A DNA stretch of 13,077 bases from Tannerella sp. GTDB taxonomy: Bacteria > Bacteroidota > Bacteroidia > Bacteroidales > Tannerellaceae. Below the pieces are notes generated by a model that was not told the origin of the DNA, searched no databases, and saw only the letters and a list, made by a program, of their open reading frames with translations. The position numbers were made by a program, and so were the translations under genes. This document shows positions 1 through 7,262 of the stretch, piece by piece (positions within the stretch are counted from its first letter, which is position 1; each line of letters opens with the position of its first letter). The DNA is taken from NCBI GenBank assembly GCA_031272655.1, contig JAISTJ010000012.1, forward strand, positions 1 through 13,077, written 5' to 3'.

Positions 1-477
1 GGTTGCGACACGCTTGCTGTCTGGTTTGTTGACAAGCTCGCAAACAAGGAATTCAAACTCAATGGCGGCGGGATCTATTACTTCTCATCCCGCAGCGGCG
101 AGGTTGCCGAGAGGTTTACACTTGAGTTCCGGACGGCGCCGGTTGGTAATGAGGTCGTTTCAGAACCCGAATCCTTCTTTGCATGGTGCAGTGCACCGGG
201 AACAATATCCGTTCGCGGGGCAACTTGCGACAGAGTCGAGGTGTTTGATTTGATGGGACGGCTTGTTTATTCTTCATTTACAGAATTACAGAATTTTCAG
301 AATTTACAGGAAAATATACTGAACGCTAAGAACGGAACGACTCAAAGCCGCGAAGATGATAATTCTTTGCGTCTTAAGAACTTAGCGCCCTTTGCGTTTA
401 GTATTGAGAACATTAAGGCAGGGATATATTTTGTCCGCTGCGGCGGCGAAAGCGTTAAAGTTGTTGTTAGGAATTGA
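1..477 (+). CDS. T9SS type A sorting-domain protein, 3' end only (5' truncated by window)
   Basis: Frame 1 is open from the first base to a TGA at 475-477, giving 158 visible residues; the start lies outside the window. The C-terminal part has the pattern of a type IX secretion system type A sorting domain: VEVFDLMGRLVYSS (visible residues 79-92), then IKAGIYFVRCGGESVKVVVRN at the end, matching the family's 'DxxGR...aGiYfv...g...kvvv' core. Such domains direct a protein through the Sec pathway and then the outer-membrane T9SS, after which the domain is removed. The upstream 78 residues are Gly/Phe rich and contain cysteines but no domain I recognise, so the cargo's function is unknown. Oddly, about 41 residues (93-133) separate the two sorting-domain strands, where the family normally has a short loop; this insert is repeat-derived (see 322-398). 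Its stop is followed within 6 bp by a heptad array. Confidence 0.82.
   Translation, partial: GCDTLAVWFVDKLANKEFKLNGGGIYYFSSRSGEVAERFTLEFRTAPVGNEVVSEPESFFAWCSAPGTISVRGATCDRVEVFDLMGRLVYSSFTELQNFQNLQENILNAKNGTTQSREDDNSLRLKNLAPFAFSIENIKAGIYFVRCGGESVKVVVRN
322..398. repeat. 77-bp imperfect palindrome translated inside the sorting domain
   Basis: Two 34-nt arms (322-355 and 365-398) surround a 9-nt spacer. The left arm begins AACGCTAAG and the reverse complement of the right arm begins AACGCAAAG; both arms share the CGCAAAG / CGCTAAG word style, with several mismatches and one small offset in the middle. It begins exactly at a codon boundary and spans 26 codons (visible residues 108-133, NAKNGTT to APFAF). 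The 45 nt just before it (277-321) are also repetitive, with several CAGAATT-like words. The palindrome looks like a member of an interspersed repeat family that inserted into, and is tolerated by, the reading frame. Confidence 0.65.
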
Positions 478-482
478 TTGTT

Positions 483-643
483 AGTTTATGAGTTTATGAG
501 TTTATGAGTTTGAAGTTTGAAGTTTGAAGTTTTTGAGTTTATAGTTTATGAGTTTGAGGTTTGATGTTTTCAGTTCTTAACTCTTAATTTTTAATTCTTA
601 ATTCTTAATTCTTAATTCATCATTCACCGCTCTTAATTCTTAA
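483..643. repeat. Heptad-register array A between convergent genes
   Basis: The whole 161 bp divides into consecutive 7-mers with some 8-mers. From 483 the words are AGTTTATG three times, AGTTTGA three times, AGTTTTTG, AGTTTAT, AGTTTATG, AGTTTGA, GGTTTGA, TGTTTTC. From 574 there are ten 7-mers in strict register, mostly TTCTTAA with variants CTCTTAA, TTTTTAA, TTCATCA and TTCACCG. The array fills almost the entire gap between the stop of the T9SS gene (477) and the amidohydrolase, and overlaps the last four codons of the latter, including its stop. Function is unknown. Confidence 0.85.
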
Positions 644-1433
644 TTGAAATAAGTTGAAACTTGTCGGCGTCTTGCCATGCTGGGAACTTACTACGCAGAC
701 TATCAAGGTCTTCGCGTTTGATGATGCCTGTTACGGTCAGGGCGTCTTTTTCGCCGGCAGTATAAAGTTTCTTGCCTTTGGGGGAATATATCACCGAGCC
801 GCCGTGGTACTTGAACTCGCGGGCATCAACGCCTATGCGGTTCACTCCGCAGACAAAGCACATGTTCTCAATAGCCCGCGCCTGAAGCAGTGTCTTCCAA
901 ACTTTCTTGCGCGATTCAGCCCAGTTGGCGACGTAAATCAGCAAATCGTACTCGTTGCCGACGTTCCGGCTCCAGACAGGGAAACGCAGGTCATAACAGA
1001 CAAGCGGACATATATTCCAACCGAGATAATTGATTATAAGCCGTTTATGACCGGCAGAGAAACATTCGCTTTCACCTGCCATGCTGAAAAGGTGGCGTTT
1101 ATCGTAATAATACTCTTTGCCGTCGGGAGTAATGAAAAACGCTCTGTTATAGCACTTTCCGTTGTCCGACGCCATAAAACTGCCGGTAATGGCAAGTTTA
1201 TAATCGGCGGCGTATTTTTTCAGAGCTGCAACAGTCCTGCCCGTAACAGGTTCCGACAGGTCGGCTGTCCGCATGGACAGGCCTGTAGTAAACAGTTCCG
1301 GCAGCACAGCGAGGTCGGTGCGACCCTTTACCCGCCGCAACAGTTCGCCATAGTATGCGATATTTTCGTCCACATCCTCCCAAATGATGTGCGACTGAAT
1401 CATGCTTATCCTCAACAAGTCTTTCTTTTCCAT
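633..1433 (-). CDS. Nitrilase-superfamily amidohydrolase (omega-amidase/YafV-like)
   Basis: 266 residues, the normal length for a single-domain carbon-nitrogen hydrolase. The family's Glu-Lys-Cys catalytic triad is visible: E46 in LPELFTTG, K112 in YDKRHLFSMAGE, and C146 in PLVCYDLRFPVW. The DLRFPVW context after the cysteine and the overall length resemble the YafV/omega-amidase branch, which hydrolyses alpha-keto acid monoamides such as alpha-ketoglutaramate; exact substrate is inferred, not shown. No signal peptide is visible, so it is expected in the cytoplasm. The start at 1433 is preceded by a TAATTTTG promoter element about 26 bp upstream. The gene is divergent from the glycogen operon. 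The last residues (SIKN) and the TAA stop are encoded by the heptad array, so the native C-terminus may have been replaced. Confidence 0.9.
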   Translation of the reverse strand: MEKKDLLRISMIQSHIIWEDVDENIAYYGELLRRVKGRTDLAVLPELFTTGLSMRTADLSEPVTGRTVAALKKYAADYKLAITGSFMASDNGKCYNRAFFITPDGKEYYYDKRHLFSMAGESECFSAGHKRLIINYLGWNICPLVCYDLRFPVWSRNVGNEYDLLIYVANWAESRKKVWKTLLQARAIENMCFVCGVNRIGVDAREFKYHGGSVIYSPKGKKLYTAGEKDALTVTGIIKREDLDSLRSKFPAWQDADKFQLISIKN

Positions 1434-1459
1434 AAAATTAATAGTATTGCTTTACGGCG

Positions 1460-1467
1460 CAAAATTA
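1460..1467 (-). promoter_or_regulatory. Probable -7 element of the amidohydrolase gene
   Basis: On the minus strand this reads TAATTTTG, a match to the Bacteroidetes -7 box TAnnTTTG, 26 bp before the ATG at 1433. I do not see a good TTTG -33 box at 19-21 nt upstream of it, so support is only moderate. Confidence 0.45.
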
Positions 1468-1505
1468 CTTCTTTTTTTGAAATCTCAGCGCGTTTTTAAA
1501 TATTT

Positions 1506-1537
1506 TTTGCATAAATGAGAAAAATTACCTACCTTTG
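1506..1537 (+). promoter_or_regulatory. Bacteroidetes-type promoter of the glycogen operon
   Basis: TTTG at 1506-1509 (-33 box), a 20-nt spacer, and TACCTTTG at 1530-1537 (-7 box, consensus TAnnTTTG). The start codon of the glycogen synthase is at 1564, leaving a short leader of about 20 nt. No operator or riboswitch fold is evident in so short a leader. Confidence 0.75.
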
Positions 1538-1563
1538 CGGCTTATTTTTTTAAACAAGGCGAA

Positions 1564-3231
1564 ATGATTGAACCCGATTATATCTTTGAATGCAGTTGGG
1601 AGGTATGTAACAAGGTTGGCGGCATCTACACAGTGCTGTCTTCGCGTGCACATACCCTGACTGCAAAATACGGCGACAAATTGGTGTATATTGGCCCTGA
1701 TCTCGGCAATAATCCCGTTGATTTCAAGGCTGACGAAGGGCTGTTTGCAGATTGGAAAGCTACATTGCCTTTAAATTTGAGAGTTCGCACAGGCAGATGG
1801 CGCGCGCCCGGAAAGCCGGTTGTAGCGCTCGTAGATTTCAAAACGTTCTTCGATAAAAGGGATTCGCTGTATTATGAAATGTGGGAAAAGTTTGGCGTTG
1901 ATTCATCACATGCCTACGGCGACTACGACGAATCGTGCATCTTCGCTTATGCCGCAGGAATAGTTATAGAAAATTTTTATAATTACTATAAGCTTGAAAA
2001 TAAGAATGTTATAGCGCTTTTCAACGAGTGGATGCTTGGAATGGGGGCGCTTTACACGAGGCTCCACGTTCCGAAGATCGCCACAATGTTCATTACCCAT
2101 GCCACAACGACAGGGCGCTCTATCGCATGCAACAACAAGCCGCTCTACAGCCACCTTGACGCTTACAACGGCGACCAGATGGCGCGCGAACTGAACGTGC
2201 TGGCTAAACATTCGCTTGAGAAACAGACGGCTATGTTTGCCGATTGCTTTGCTACTGTGAGCGAGATAACGGCCGAAGAGTGCCGCCGGTTGCTCGGCAA
2301 GGCGCCCGACAATATCGTGCCGAACGGTTTTGAGAGCGGGTTTGTGCCGGAAGCGGGCGCGGCTTACGACACAGCAAGGCGCGAAGCCCGCAAGAGGCTG
2401 TCGCAGGTTGTCGCAGCGCTGACGGGAAACGAAGTGGCGGAAGATGCGTTTTTCGTCTGTACAAGCGGGCGGTACGAGTATCGCAACAAGGGGATAGACG
2501 TCTTTATAGACGCTATTAACAAACTTCGCGGCGCCGACCTCGAACGCGAAATCGTCGCTTTCATAATGATTCCGGCTTGGGTTTACGCGCCGCGAGATGA
2601 TTTAAAGTATATGCTTGTAACAGAGCCTGTTAAGGCAAAAAACGCCGGCGTCGCCAATGAAGCGGGACTTCAAACGCCCTTCATCACACACTGGTTGCAT
2701 AACATGCAGAGCGACACGATCATAAATTACATCCTTTCGCTCGGTTTTACGAATAAATTTCCTGATAATCTGCGTATTATCTTCGCTCCCTGCTATTTGG
2801 ACAGCCGCGACGGCATCTTCAACCTCTCGTATTACGACTTGCTGACCGGCATGGATGCCACCGTATTTGCCTCATACTATGAGCCTTGGGGTTATACACC
2901 GCTTGAGAGCGTCGCTTTCGGCGTGCCAACAATCACGACCGACCTTGCGGGTTTTGGGATATGGGCTAAATCGCAGCTATCCGGCAACGACGTCTCCGAA
3001 GGCGTCGCGGTAATCCACCGCACGGATGACAATTATTTCGACGTAACGGATGCTGTAAGCGCTAATATCCGGTATCTTATGAAAATTTCAAGCAAAGCCG
3101 ATGTCAGAGATGCAATCCGCCGGAACTGTTTCCGCATAGCCGAAAAAGCCCAGTGGAAACACTTCATAACATATTACCAATCTGCGTTCAACAACGCTTT
3201 TGAATATTCAATAAACAGAACTAAAAAATAA
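1564..3231 (+). CDS. GT3-family glycogen (starch) synthase
   Basis: 555 residues. It belongs to the eukaryote-like GT3 glycogen synthases rather than bacterial GT5 GlgA. Visible signatures are the N-terminal nucleotide-binding loop NKVGGIYTV (16-24), FITHATTTGR (176-185), the SGRYEYRNKG donor-site stretch (301-310), and the E-X7-E retaining-transferase motif YYEPWGYTPLES with E440 and E448. It would add glucose from a nucleotide sugar to the growing alpha-1,4-glucan in the cytoplasm; GT3 enzymes typically use UDP-glucose, but donor preference cannot be read here. It is about 150-180 residues shorter than yeast and animal enzymes and I see no obvious C-terminal arginine cluster of the kind that senses glucose-6-phosphate in those. 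The phosphorylase gene starts 7 bases after its stop, so the two are almost certainly co-transcribed. Confidence 0.93.
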   Translation: MIEPDYIFECSWEVCNKVGGIYTVLSSRAHTLTAKYGDKLVYIGPDLGNNPVDFKADEGLFADWKATLPLNLRVRTGRWRAPGKPVVALVDFKTFFDKRDSLYYEMWEKFGVDSSHAYGDYDESCIFAYAAGIVIENFYNYYKLENKNVIALFNEWMLGMGALYTRLHVPKIATMFITHATTTGRSIACNNKPLYSHLDAYNGDQMARELNVLAKHSLEKQTAMFADCFATVSEITAEECRRLLGKAPDNIVPNGFESGFVPEAGAAYDTARREARKRLSQVVAALTGNEVAEDAFFVCTSGRYEYRNKGIDVFIDAINKLRGADLEREIVAFIMIPAWVYAPRDDLKYMLVTEPVKAKNAGVANEAGLQTPFITHWLHNMQSDTIINYILSLGFTNKFPDNLRIIFAPCYLDSRDGIFNLSYYDLLTGMDATVFASYYEPWGYTPLESVAFGVPTITTDLAGFGIWAKSQLSGNDVSEGVAVIHRTDDNYFDVTDAVSANIRYLMKISSKADVRDAIRRNCFRIAEKAQWKHFITYYQSAFNNAFEYSINRTKK

Positions 3232-3237
3232 GTAAAA

Positions 3238-5802
3238 ATGAAAATTCCGACTACTAACTCAAATGAACAGATTTGGAAAGACGTCTATTCATACACCAAG
3301 TTGCCAGAGCAACTGTCGATGCTGAACGAAATAGCAAACAACCTCTGGTGGGTATGGAACCATCAGGGCGCCAAACTGTTCGGCGAAATAGCCCCGAAAC
3401 TGTGGAAAGCGACGGAGGGCAACCCCGTATCCACGCTGCAAAGGCTTTCTAATAAGCGTATTAAGGAAATACTTGCCGACGGCGCGATGATGTCGAAGAT
3501 AGGCTACGTTTACGACCTGTTTCAGAACTACATAAGCGCCGCGAAAGACCGCACGCGCCCCTCTGTCGCCTATTTCAGCATGGAATACGGTTTGACGAAC
3601 ATCCTGAAGATATATTCCGGCGGATTGGGCATTCTGGCGGGCGACTACCTCAAGGAGGCGAGCGACTGCAACGTTGACCTCACGGCGGTCGGCTTCCTCT
3701 ATCGCTACGGCTATTTCACGCAGTCGCTCTCTATGGAAGGGCAGCAGATAGCCAACTATGAGGCGCAGGACTTTGCCTCGCTGCCCTTGACGCAACTGCT
3801 CAACGGCGGCGGCGAGCCTATGCTGCTCGAAGTGCCGTTCCACGACCGCATTGTCTATGCCCATATCTGGAAGGTCAGCGTAGGACGCATACCGCTCTAC
3901 CTGATGGACACCGACATTCCCGAAAACAGCGAATGGGACCGCTCTATCACGCATCAACTCTATGGCGGCGACTGGGAGAACCGTATGAAACAGGAATACA
4001 TGCTCGGCGTTGGCGGCATATTGCTGCTCAACAAGTTAGGCATCAAAGCGCAGGTCTATCACTGCAACGAAGGGCATGCCGCACTGATAAACGCCCAAAG
4101 GTTAGTGGATTACATCCGCGACGACAAACTTGAATTTAACGAAGCCCTTGAAGTGGTGCGGGCTTCGTCGCTCTATACCGTCCACACCCCCGTCCCCGCA
4201 GGACATGACTACTTCGACGAGGCGCTCTTCGGCAAATATATGGGACATTTCCCTGAAAAACTGGGTATTACGTGGCAGGAATTTATAGACATGGGGCGCA
4301 CCAACCCCGGCACCAACGAGAAGTTCTGCATGAGTACCTTCGCGCTGAACACCTGTCAGGAGGCAAACGGCGTCAGCCTTATTCACGGCAAGGTATCGCG
4401 CAGCATGTTCGCCCCCCTCTGGAAGGGCTATTTCCCTGAAGAACTGCACGTTGGCTACGTTACTAACGGCGTTCACCTGCCAACATGGATGGCTACCGAG
4501 TGGAAACGCTTCTGCCACGAAAGGTTCGACAACACCTTCTTCAACGACCAGAGCAACAAGCGTTTATGGGAAAAGATACAGCAAGTCCCCGACGCAGAGA
4601 TATGGGAGATACGTAAGGCGCTGAAAAAGAAACTGATAGAGTACATCAAGACGCAATACACCGAGAACTGGCTGAAGAATCAGGGCGACCCGTCGAAGGT
4701 TGTAACCATCCTCGACCGCATCAATCCCAATGCCCTGCTGTTCGGCTTCGGACGCCGTTTTGCTACCTACAAACGCGCTCACCTGCTCTTCACCGACCTT
4801 GAGCGCCTGAAACAAATCGTTAATAATGAGACATATCCGGTGCAGTTCGTCTTCACCGGCAAGGCGCATCCGGCAGACGGCGGCGGTCAGGGTCTCATCA
4901 AACATATAGTAGAGATTTCGCGGCGACCGGAGTTTCTGGGTAAAATTATCTTCCTCGAAAACTACGACATGAGCCTCGCAAGGCGCTTAATATCAGGCGT
5001 TGACGTGTGGATAAACACCCCTACCCGACCGCTCGAAGCCTCCGGCACATCGGGCGAGAAGGCAGAGATGAACGGCGTGCTGAACCTCTCCGTGCTTGAC
5101 GGCTGGTGGTACGAAGGCTACCGCGAAGGCGCAGGCTGGGCGTTGACCGACAAACGCACCTACGACAACCAGCAGTACCAGGACCAACTCGACGCCGCCA
5201 CGATATACCATCTGCTTGAAGACGAGATAATTCCGCTCTACTACGCCAAAAACACCAAGGGCTACTCGCCCGAATGGGTGCAGTATATCAAGAACTCGAT
5301 GTCGCAAATCGCGCCCGACTACACTATGAAACGCATGATGGACGACTACTTCGAGCGTTTCTACCACAAACTCGCCGACCGCTCGGCGCTGTTGACCGCC
5401 AACAAATACGCGGAAGCGCGCCAACTTGCCGCATGGAAGAAGGAAGTGGCGGCGCACTGGTCGTCGTTTCAGGTGGAAGCGCTGCGGCTGAGTTCCAAAT
5501 CATCGCAGTCGCTCGTTGGCGACGACAATCTGATAGAAATCGTCATCAACCGCAAAGACCTGAAGAGCATGCTGGGCATAGACCTCGTTTATGCCCACGA
5601 GAACCCTGACAATCACCGCATTGAGTTCGTCTCGTCAGAGCCTTTCGAGTTGAAGAAAGAAGACGGCTCGCTGCTCTTCTTCGAGTTGCGCCGCACGACG
5701 TCCGAGTTCGGGCATTACAAGGTCGGCATCCGCGTCTATCCGTACAACGAGCGCCTGCCGCACCGCATGGACTTCGCTTATGTGCGGTGGATACAGGGAT
5801 GA
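3238..5802 (+). CDS. glgP: Alpha-glucan (glycogen) phosphorylase, DUF3417-containing
   Basis: 854 residues, normal for the compact alpha-glucan phosphorylase subfamily (GT35). The N-terminus (about 22-80, [20 protein letters not shown]) matches the DUF3417 domain that opens this subfamily. The catalytic core shows [17 protein letters not shown] (127-143), [10 protein letters not shown] (274-283), [11 protein letters not shown] (503-513), TGKAHPAD (540-547) and the pyridoxal-phosphate site [14 protein letters not shown] with K608 as the probable Schiff-base lysine. It releases glucose-1-phosphate from alpha-1,4-glucans using inorganic phosphate. It lies six intergenic bases after the glycogen synthase, pairing synthesis with mobilisation of the same polymer. 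No separate promoter is seen. Base composition is noticeably more GC-rich than the flanking repeat regions. A 7-bp repeat array begins 6 bp after its stop. Confidence 0.94.
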   Translation: MKIPTTNSNEQIWKDVYSYTKLPEQLSMLNEIANNLWWVWNHQGAKLFGEIAPKLWKATEGNPVSTLQRLSNKRIKEILADGAMMSKIGYVYDLFQNYISAAKDRTRPSVAYFSMEYGLTNILKIYSGGLGILAGDYLKEASDCNVDLTAVGFLYRYGYFTQSLSMEGQQIANYEAQDFASLPLTQLLNGGGEPMLLEVPFHDRIVYAHIWKVSVGRIPLYLMDTDIPENSEWDRSITHQLYGGDWENRMKQEYMLGVGGILLLNKLGIKAQVYHCNEGHAALINAQRLVDYIRDDKLEFNEALEVVRASSLYTVHTPVPAGHDYFDEALFGKYMGHFPEKLGITWQEFIDMGRTNPGTNEKFCMSTFALNTCQEANGVSLIHGKVSRSMFAPLWKGYFPEELHVGYVTNGVHLPTWMATEWKRFCHERFDNTFFNDQSNKRLWEKIQQVPDAEIWEIRKALKKKLIEYIKTQYTENWLKNQGDPSKVVTILDRINPNALLFGFGRRFATYKRAHLLFTDLERLKQIVNNETYPVQFVFTGKAHPADGGGQGLIKHIVEISRRPEFLGKIIFLENYDMSLARRLISGVDVWINTPTRPLEASGTSGEKAEMNGVLNLSVLDGWWYEGYREGAGWALTDKRTYDNQQYQDQLDAATIYHLLEDEIIPLYYAKNTKGYSPEWVQYIKNSMSQIAPDYTMKRMMDDYFERFYHKLADRSALLTANKYAEARQLAAWKKEVAAHWSSFQVEALRLSSKSSQSLVGDDNLIEIVINRKDLKSMLGIDLVYAHENPDNHRIEFVSSEPFELKKEDGSLLFFELRRTTSEFGHYKVGIRVYPYNERLPHRMDFAYVRWIQG

Positions 5803-5807
5803 CTTTC

Positions 5808-5912
5808 AGAATTAAGAATTAAGAATTAAGAATTAAGAGTTAAGAGTGATGAGTGGTGAGTTAAGAATTAAGAATTAGTAGGAACTGAAAACTGAAAACT
5901 AAGAGTTGTAAG
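5808..5912. repeat. Heptad-register array B after glgP
   Basis: Fifteen successive 7-mers with no break in register: AGAATTA four times, AGAGTTA, AGAGTGA, TGAGTGG, TGAGTTA, AGAATTA twice, GTAGGAA, CTGAAAA twice, CTAAGAG, TTGTAAG. The words drift while the 7-bp spacing is kept. It begins 5 bases after the phosphorylase stop codon. With arrays C and D it makes up most of the 349-bp gene-free convergent gap (5803-6151). I see no protein-coding potential and no tRNA in that gap. Confidence 0.88.
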
Positions 5913-5918
5913 TATTCC

Positions 5919-5977
5919 CGTCATTGCGAGGAACGAAGCAATCTCACGCCACCGTCATTGCGAGGAACGAAGCAATC
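5919..5977 (+). repeat. Two identical copies of a CGTCATTGCGAGG...GAAGCAATC repeat
   Basis: Identical 25-bp copies lie at 5919-5943 and 5953-5977, separated by 9 bp. A third identical copy lies in inverted orientation at 7263-7287. The unit begins CGTCATTGCGAGG and ends ACGAAGCAATC. From general knowledge, closely similar repeats are interspersed in many bacterial genomes and are often mistranslated as peptides such as SLRGTKQS or RHCEERS. Confidence 0.85.
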
Positions 5978-5983
5978 CATTTC

Positions 5984-6032
5984 AATTAAGAATTAAGAAC
6001 TGAAAACATCAAACTGCAAACTCATAAACTAT
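5984..6032. repeat. Heptad-register array C
   Basis: Seven consecutive 7-mers: AATTAAG twice, AACTGAA, AACATCA, AACTGCA, AACTCAT, AAACTAT. It lies directly after the pair of 25-bp repeats and shares word style with arrays A and B. Confidence 0.78.
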
Positions 6033-6041
6033 TTATGATTT

Positions 6042-6074
6042 CAACACGACGACACAAAGGCACGAAGACACGAT
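6042..6074. repeat. CACGAAG-type interspersed repeat
   Basis: Sequence of the form AACACGACGACAC...AAAGGCACGAAGACACGA. It shares long words with the arms of the palindrome at 8443-8519, particularly AACACGA and AAGACACGA, so the two are probably members of one intergenic repeat family. Confidence 0.5.
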
Positions 6075-6088
6075 GCAGAGATGTATCA

Positions 6089-6115
6089 AGATTACATGCG
6101 GAAAGCATGCAATCT
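6089..6115. other. 11-bp stem-loop in the convergent gap
   Basis: Arms 6089-6099 and 6105-6115 pair around a 5-nt loop. One position is A/C when read on the plus strand and becomes a G-U wobble on the minus strand, so the RNA hairpin is complete only in the Rpn transcript, about 37 bases after its stop codon. There is no U-tract after it in either direction, so it is not a canonical intrinsic terminator. It may be a terminator-like or 3'-end-protecting structure, or simply part of another repeat. Confidence 0.45.
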
Positions 6116-6152
6116 AAAATTCTCTTAACTCTTAGTTATTAGTTCTTAACTC
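6111..6152. repeat. Heptad-register array D, touching the Rpn stop codon
   Basis: Six consecutive 7-mers: AATCTAA, AATTCTC, TTAACTC, TTAGTTA, TTAGTTC, TTAACTC. The array ends on the first base of the Rpn stop codon (complement of 6152-6154), so it forms the immediate 3' flank of that gene. Confidence 0.78.
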
Positions 6153-7108
6153 TATAGTCCGTTGATTTGTTCCTCGTTCAGTTCGGTGATGCTTTTGATT
6201 TGCTCTAACGGCATGCCGATTGCTTTTAATTTGCGGGCTGTTTCGCGGTTGGCCTCTTCTTTACCTTTTTCTCGCCCTATCGCTTCGCCTTCCGCCCTGC
6301 CTTCCGCTCTGCCTTCTGCTCGCCCTTCTGCTCGTCCTTCTGCTCGTCCTTCTGTTTTACCCCTCTGAAGCCCTATCACCTCGCCTGTTTTCAAGGCGTC
6401 AATGATGGCGCTGCGCTCTTTCAAGGCACGGTCACGGTAGGCGTCGTAGGCTTCTAACTGCGCTTTTGTGTAGGCGGCTTGCTCGGTATATTGGATGGCT
6501 TCTTTAACTTCCTCATTTTCAAGCAATTCTGCCGGTATTGTTTCCGTACTTTCGTCTATCTCCGTCAGGAAGCGCAACCACAATTCGTGCAACTTCTTCT
6601 CAACGCGGTTCTGCGGCTTGAATTTAGGCAGCTCCACGAAAATGAACTCCAAGCCCTTGATTTGTTTCTCGGTATGCGCTATGTTCACTATCTTGTAGTG
6701 ATGCATGTATTCGTCCTTCATGTCCGGCTCTTTCTCGAAGTTTTGGTCAACGAACGTCAGGGCATAGACCGGTTCAAGGGTATCGTAAGATTTGCTTGCA
6801 TCAAGCTGGCTGATGTAAACCTTTGACGCATAGAACAATATACGTTGTTTGAAAATGTCAGTCCAGTACATCTGCATCTCGACGATAAAATGCCGCCCAA
6901 GGACGTCCGTACAGCGCACATCCACGATGGAGTCTTTCAGGACGTTAATTTCCGGCAACAACTCGGTAGGATTATAGGTTATATCAACAATCCTGTGATC
7001 CTCGTCAAACGGCAACATGCTATTTAACAAACTGATACACAGATGTTTATGTGTTCCGAATATCCGTTTGAAAATCAAATCGTTCTTTGGGTCAAGATAC
7101 TTTGCCAT
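6152..7108 (-). CDS. Rpn-family PD-(D/E)XK nuclease (recombination-promoting nuclease/putative transposase)
   Basis: 318 residues from the ATG at 7108. The N-terminus MAKYLDPKNDLIFKRIFG is typical of the Rpn/PDDEXK_2 family; catalytic-type residues are D63 in SIVDVRCTD and E77-x-Q79 in FIVEMQMYW. The C-terminal part is charged, has five tandem GRAE tetrapeptides (254-273) and ends in a family-type helical tail (LKAIGMPLEQIKSITELNEEQ). Family members cleave DNA, have been linked to RecA-independent recombination, and some Escherichia coli Rpn proteins act in phage defence; which applies here is not visible. I reject the upstream ATG at 7282: the extra 58 codons cover an interspersed repeat, a heptad array and this gene's own promoter (7147-7178). 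It is a single gene without terminal inverted repeats, so it is not an insertion sequence as such. It lies downstream of prfA. Confidence 0.87.
   Translation of the reverse strand: MAKYLDPKNDLIFKRIFGTHKHLCISLLNSMLPFDEDHRIVDITYNPTELLPEINVLKDSIVDVRCTDVLGRHFIVEMQMYWTDIFKQRILFYASKVYISQLDASKSYDTLEPVYALTFVDQNFEKEPDMKDEYMHHYKIVNIAHTEKQIKGLEFIFVELPKFKPQNRVEKKLHELWLRFLTEIDESTETIPAELLENEEVKEAIQYTEQAAYTKAQLEAYDAYRDRALKERSAIIDALKTGEVIGLQRGKTEGRAEGRAEGRAEGRAEGRAEGEAIGREKGKEEANRETARKLKAIGMPLEQIKSITELNEEQINGL
6290..6349 (-). repeat. Five 12-bp tandem repeats encoding GRAE in the Rpn gene
   Basis: Five units encode Gly-Arg-Ala-Glu. The first two units (6326-6349) are identical at the DNA level and the others differ at synonymous positions (GGA/GGG/GGC, CGA/AGA/AGG, GCA/GCG). 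Degenerate Gly-x-x-x spacing continues on both sides (GKTE, GEAI, GREK). Because the unit is a multiple of three, copy-number change would alter linker length without a frameshift. Confidence 0.88.
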
Positions 7109-7115
7109 AGTTTTT

Positions 7116-7143
7116 AGTGATGAATGATGAGTGATGAATTGAA
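7116..7143. repeat. Heptad-register array E in the Rpn leader
   Basis: Four consecutive 7-mers: AGTGATG, AATGATG, AGTGATG, AATTGAA. It lies between the promoter's -7 box (7147-7154) and the ATG (7108), so most of the Rpn 5' untranslated leader would be made of this array. Confidence 0.68.
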
Positions 7144-7146
7144 GTG

Positions 7147-7178
7147 CAAAAATAACAAAAATATCACGTACCGCCAAA
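7147..7178 (-). promoter_or_regulatory. Bacteroidetes-type promoter of the Rpn gene
   Basis: On the minus strand: TTTG (7178-7175), a 20-nt spacer, then TATTTTTG (7154-7147), matching TTTG-N19/21-TAnnTTTG. It places the transcript start near 7140 and therefore supports the ATG at 7108 over any upstream start. Confidence 0.68.
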
Positions 7179-7262
7179 AAAAATGCAAAAAATTTCTCGC
7201 AGGTATTTTTTCCGCAAATGGAAAAGCAAATGCGATGAAGAAATACAGTTTCTTTTTTTCTG

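Noticed and set aside
14..253. 79-codon plus-strand frame at the window start
   Set aside because: Out of frame with the T9SS sorting-domain frame, which is open from base 1 and has family motifs.
654..1499. 281-codon plus-strand open frame opposite the amidohydrolase
   Set aside because: It is the antisense of a gene with a complete catalytic triad; its translation shows no domain and it would run over the divergent promoter region.
3289..3957. 222-codon minus-strand open frame inside glgP
   Set aside because: Antisense to the well-conserved phosphorylase; its Val/Arg/Gln-rich translation is typical of a shadow frame in GC-rich coding DNA.
5808..6152. CRISPR array
   Set aside because: The repeats are 7 bp, degenerate and directly contiguous, with no spacers of uniform length and no cas genes nearby.
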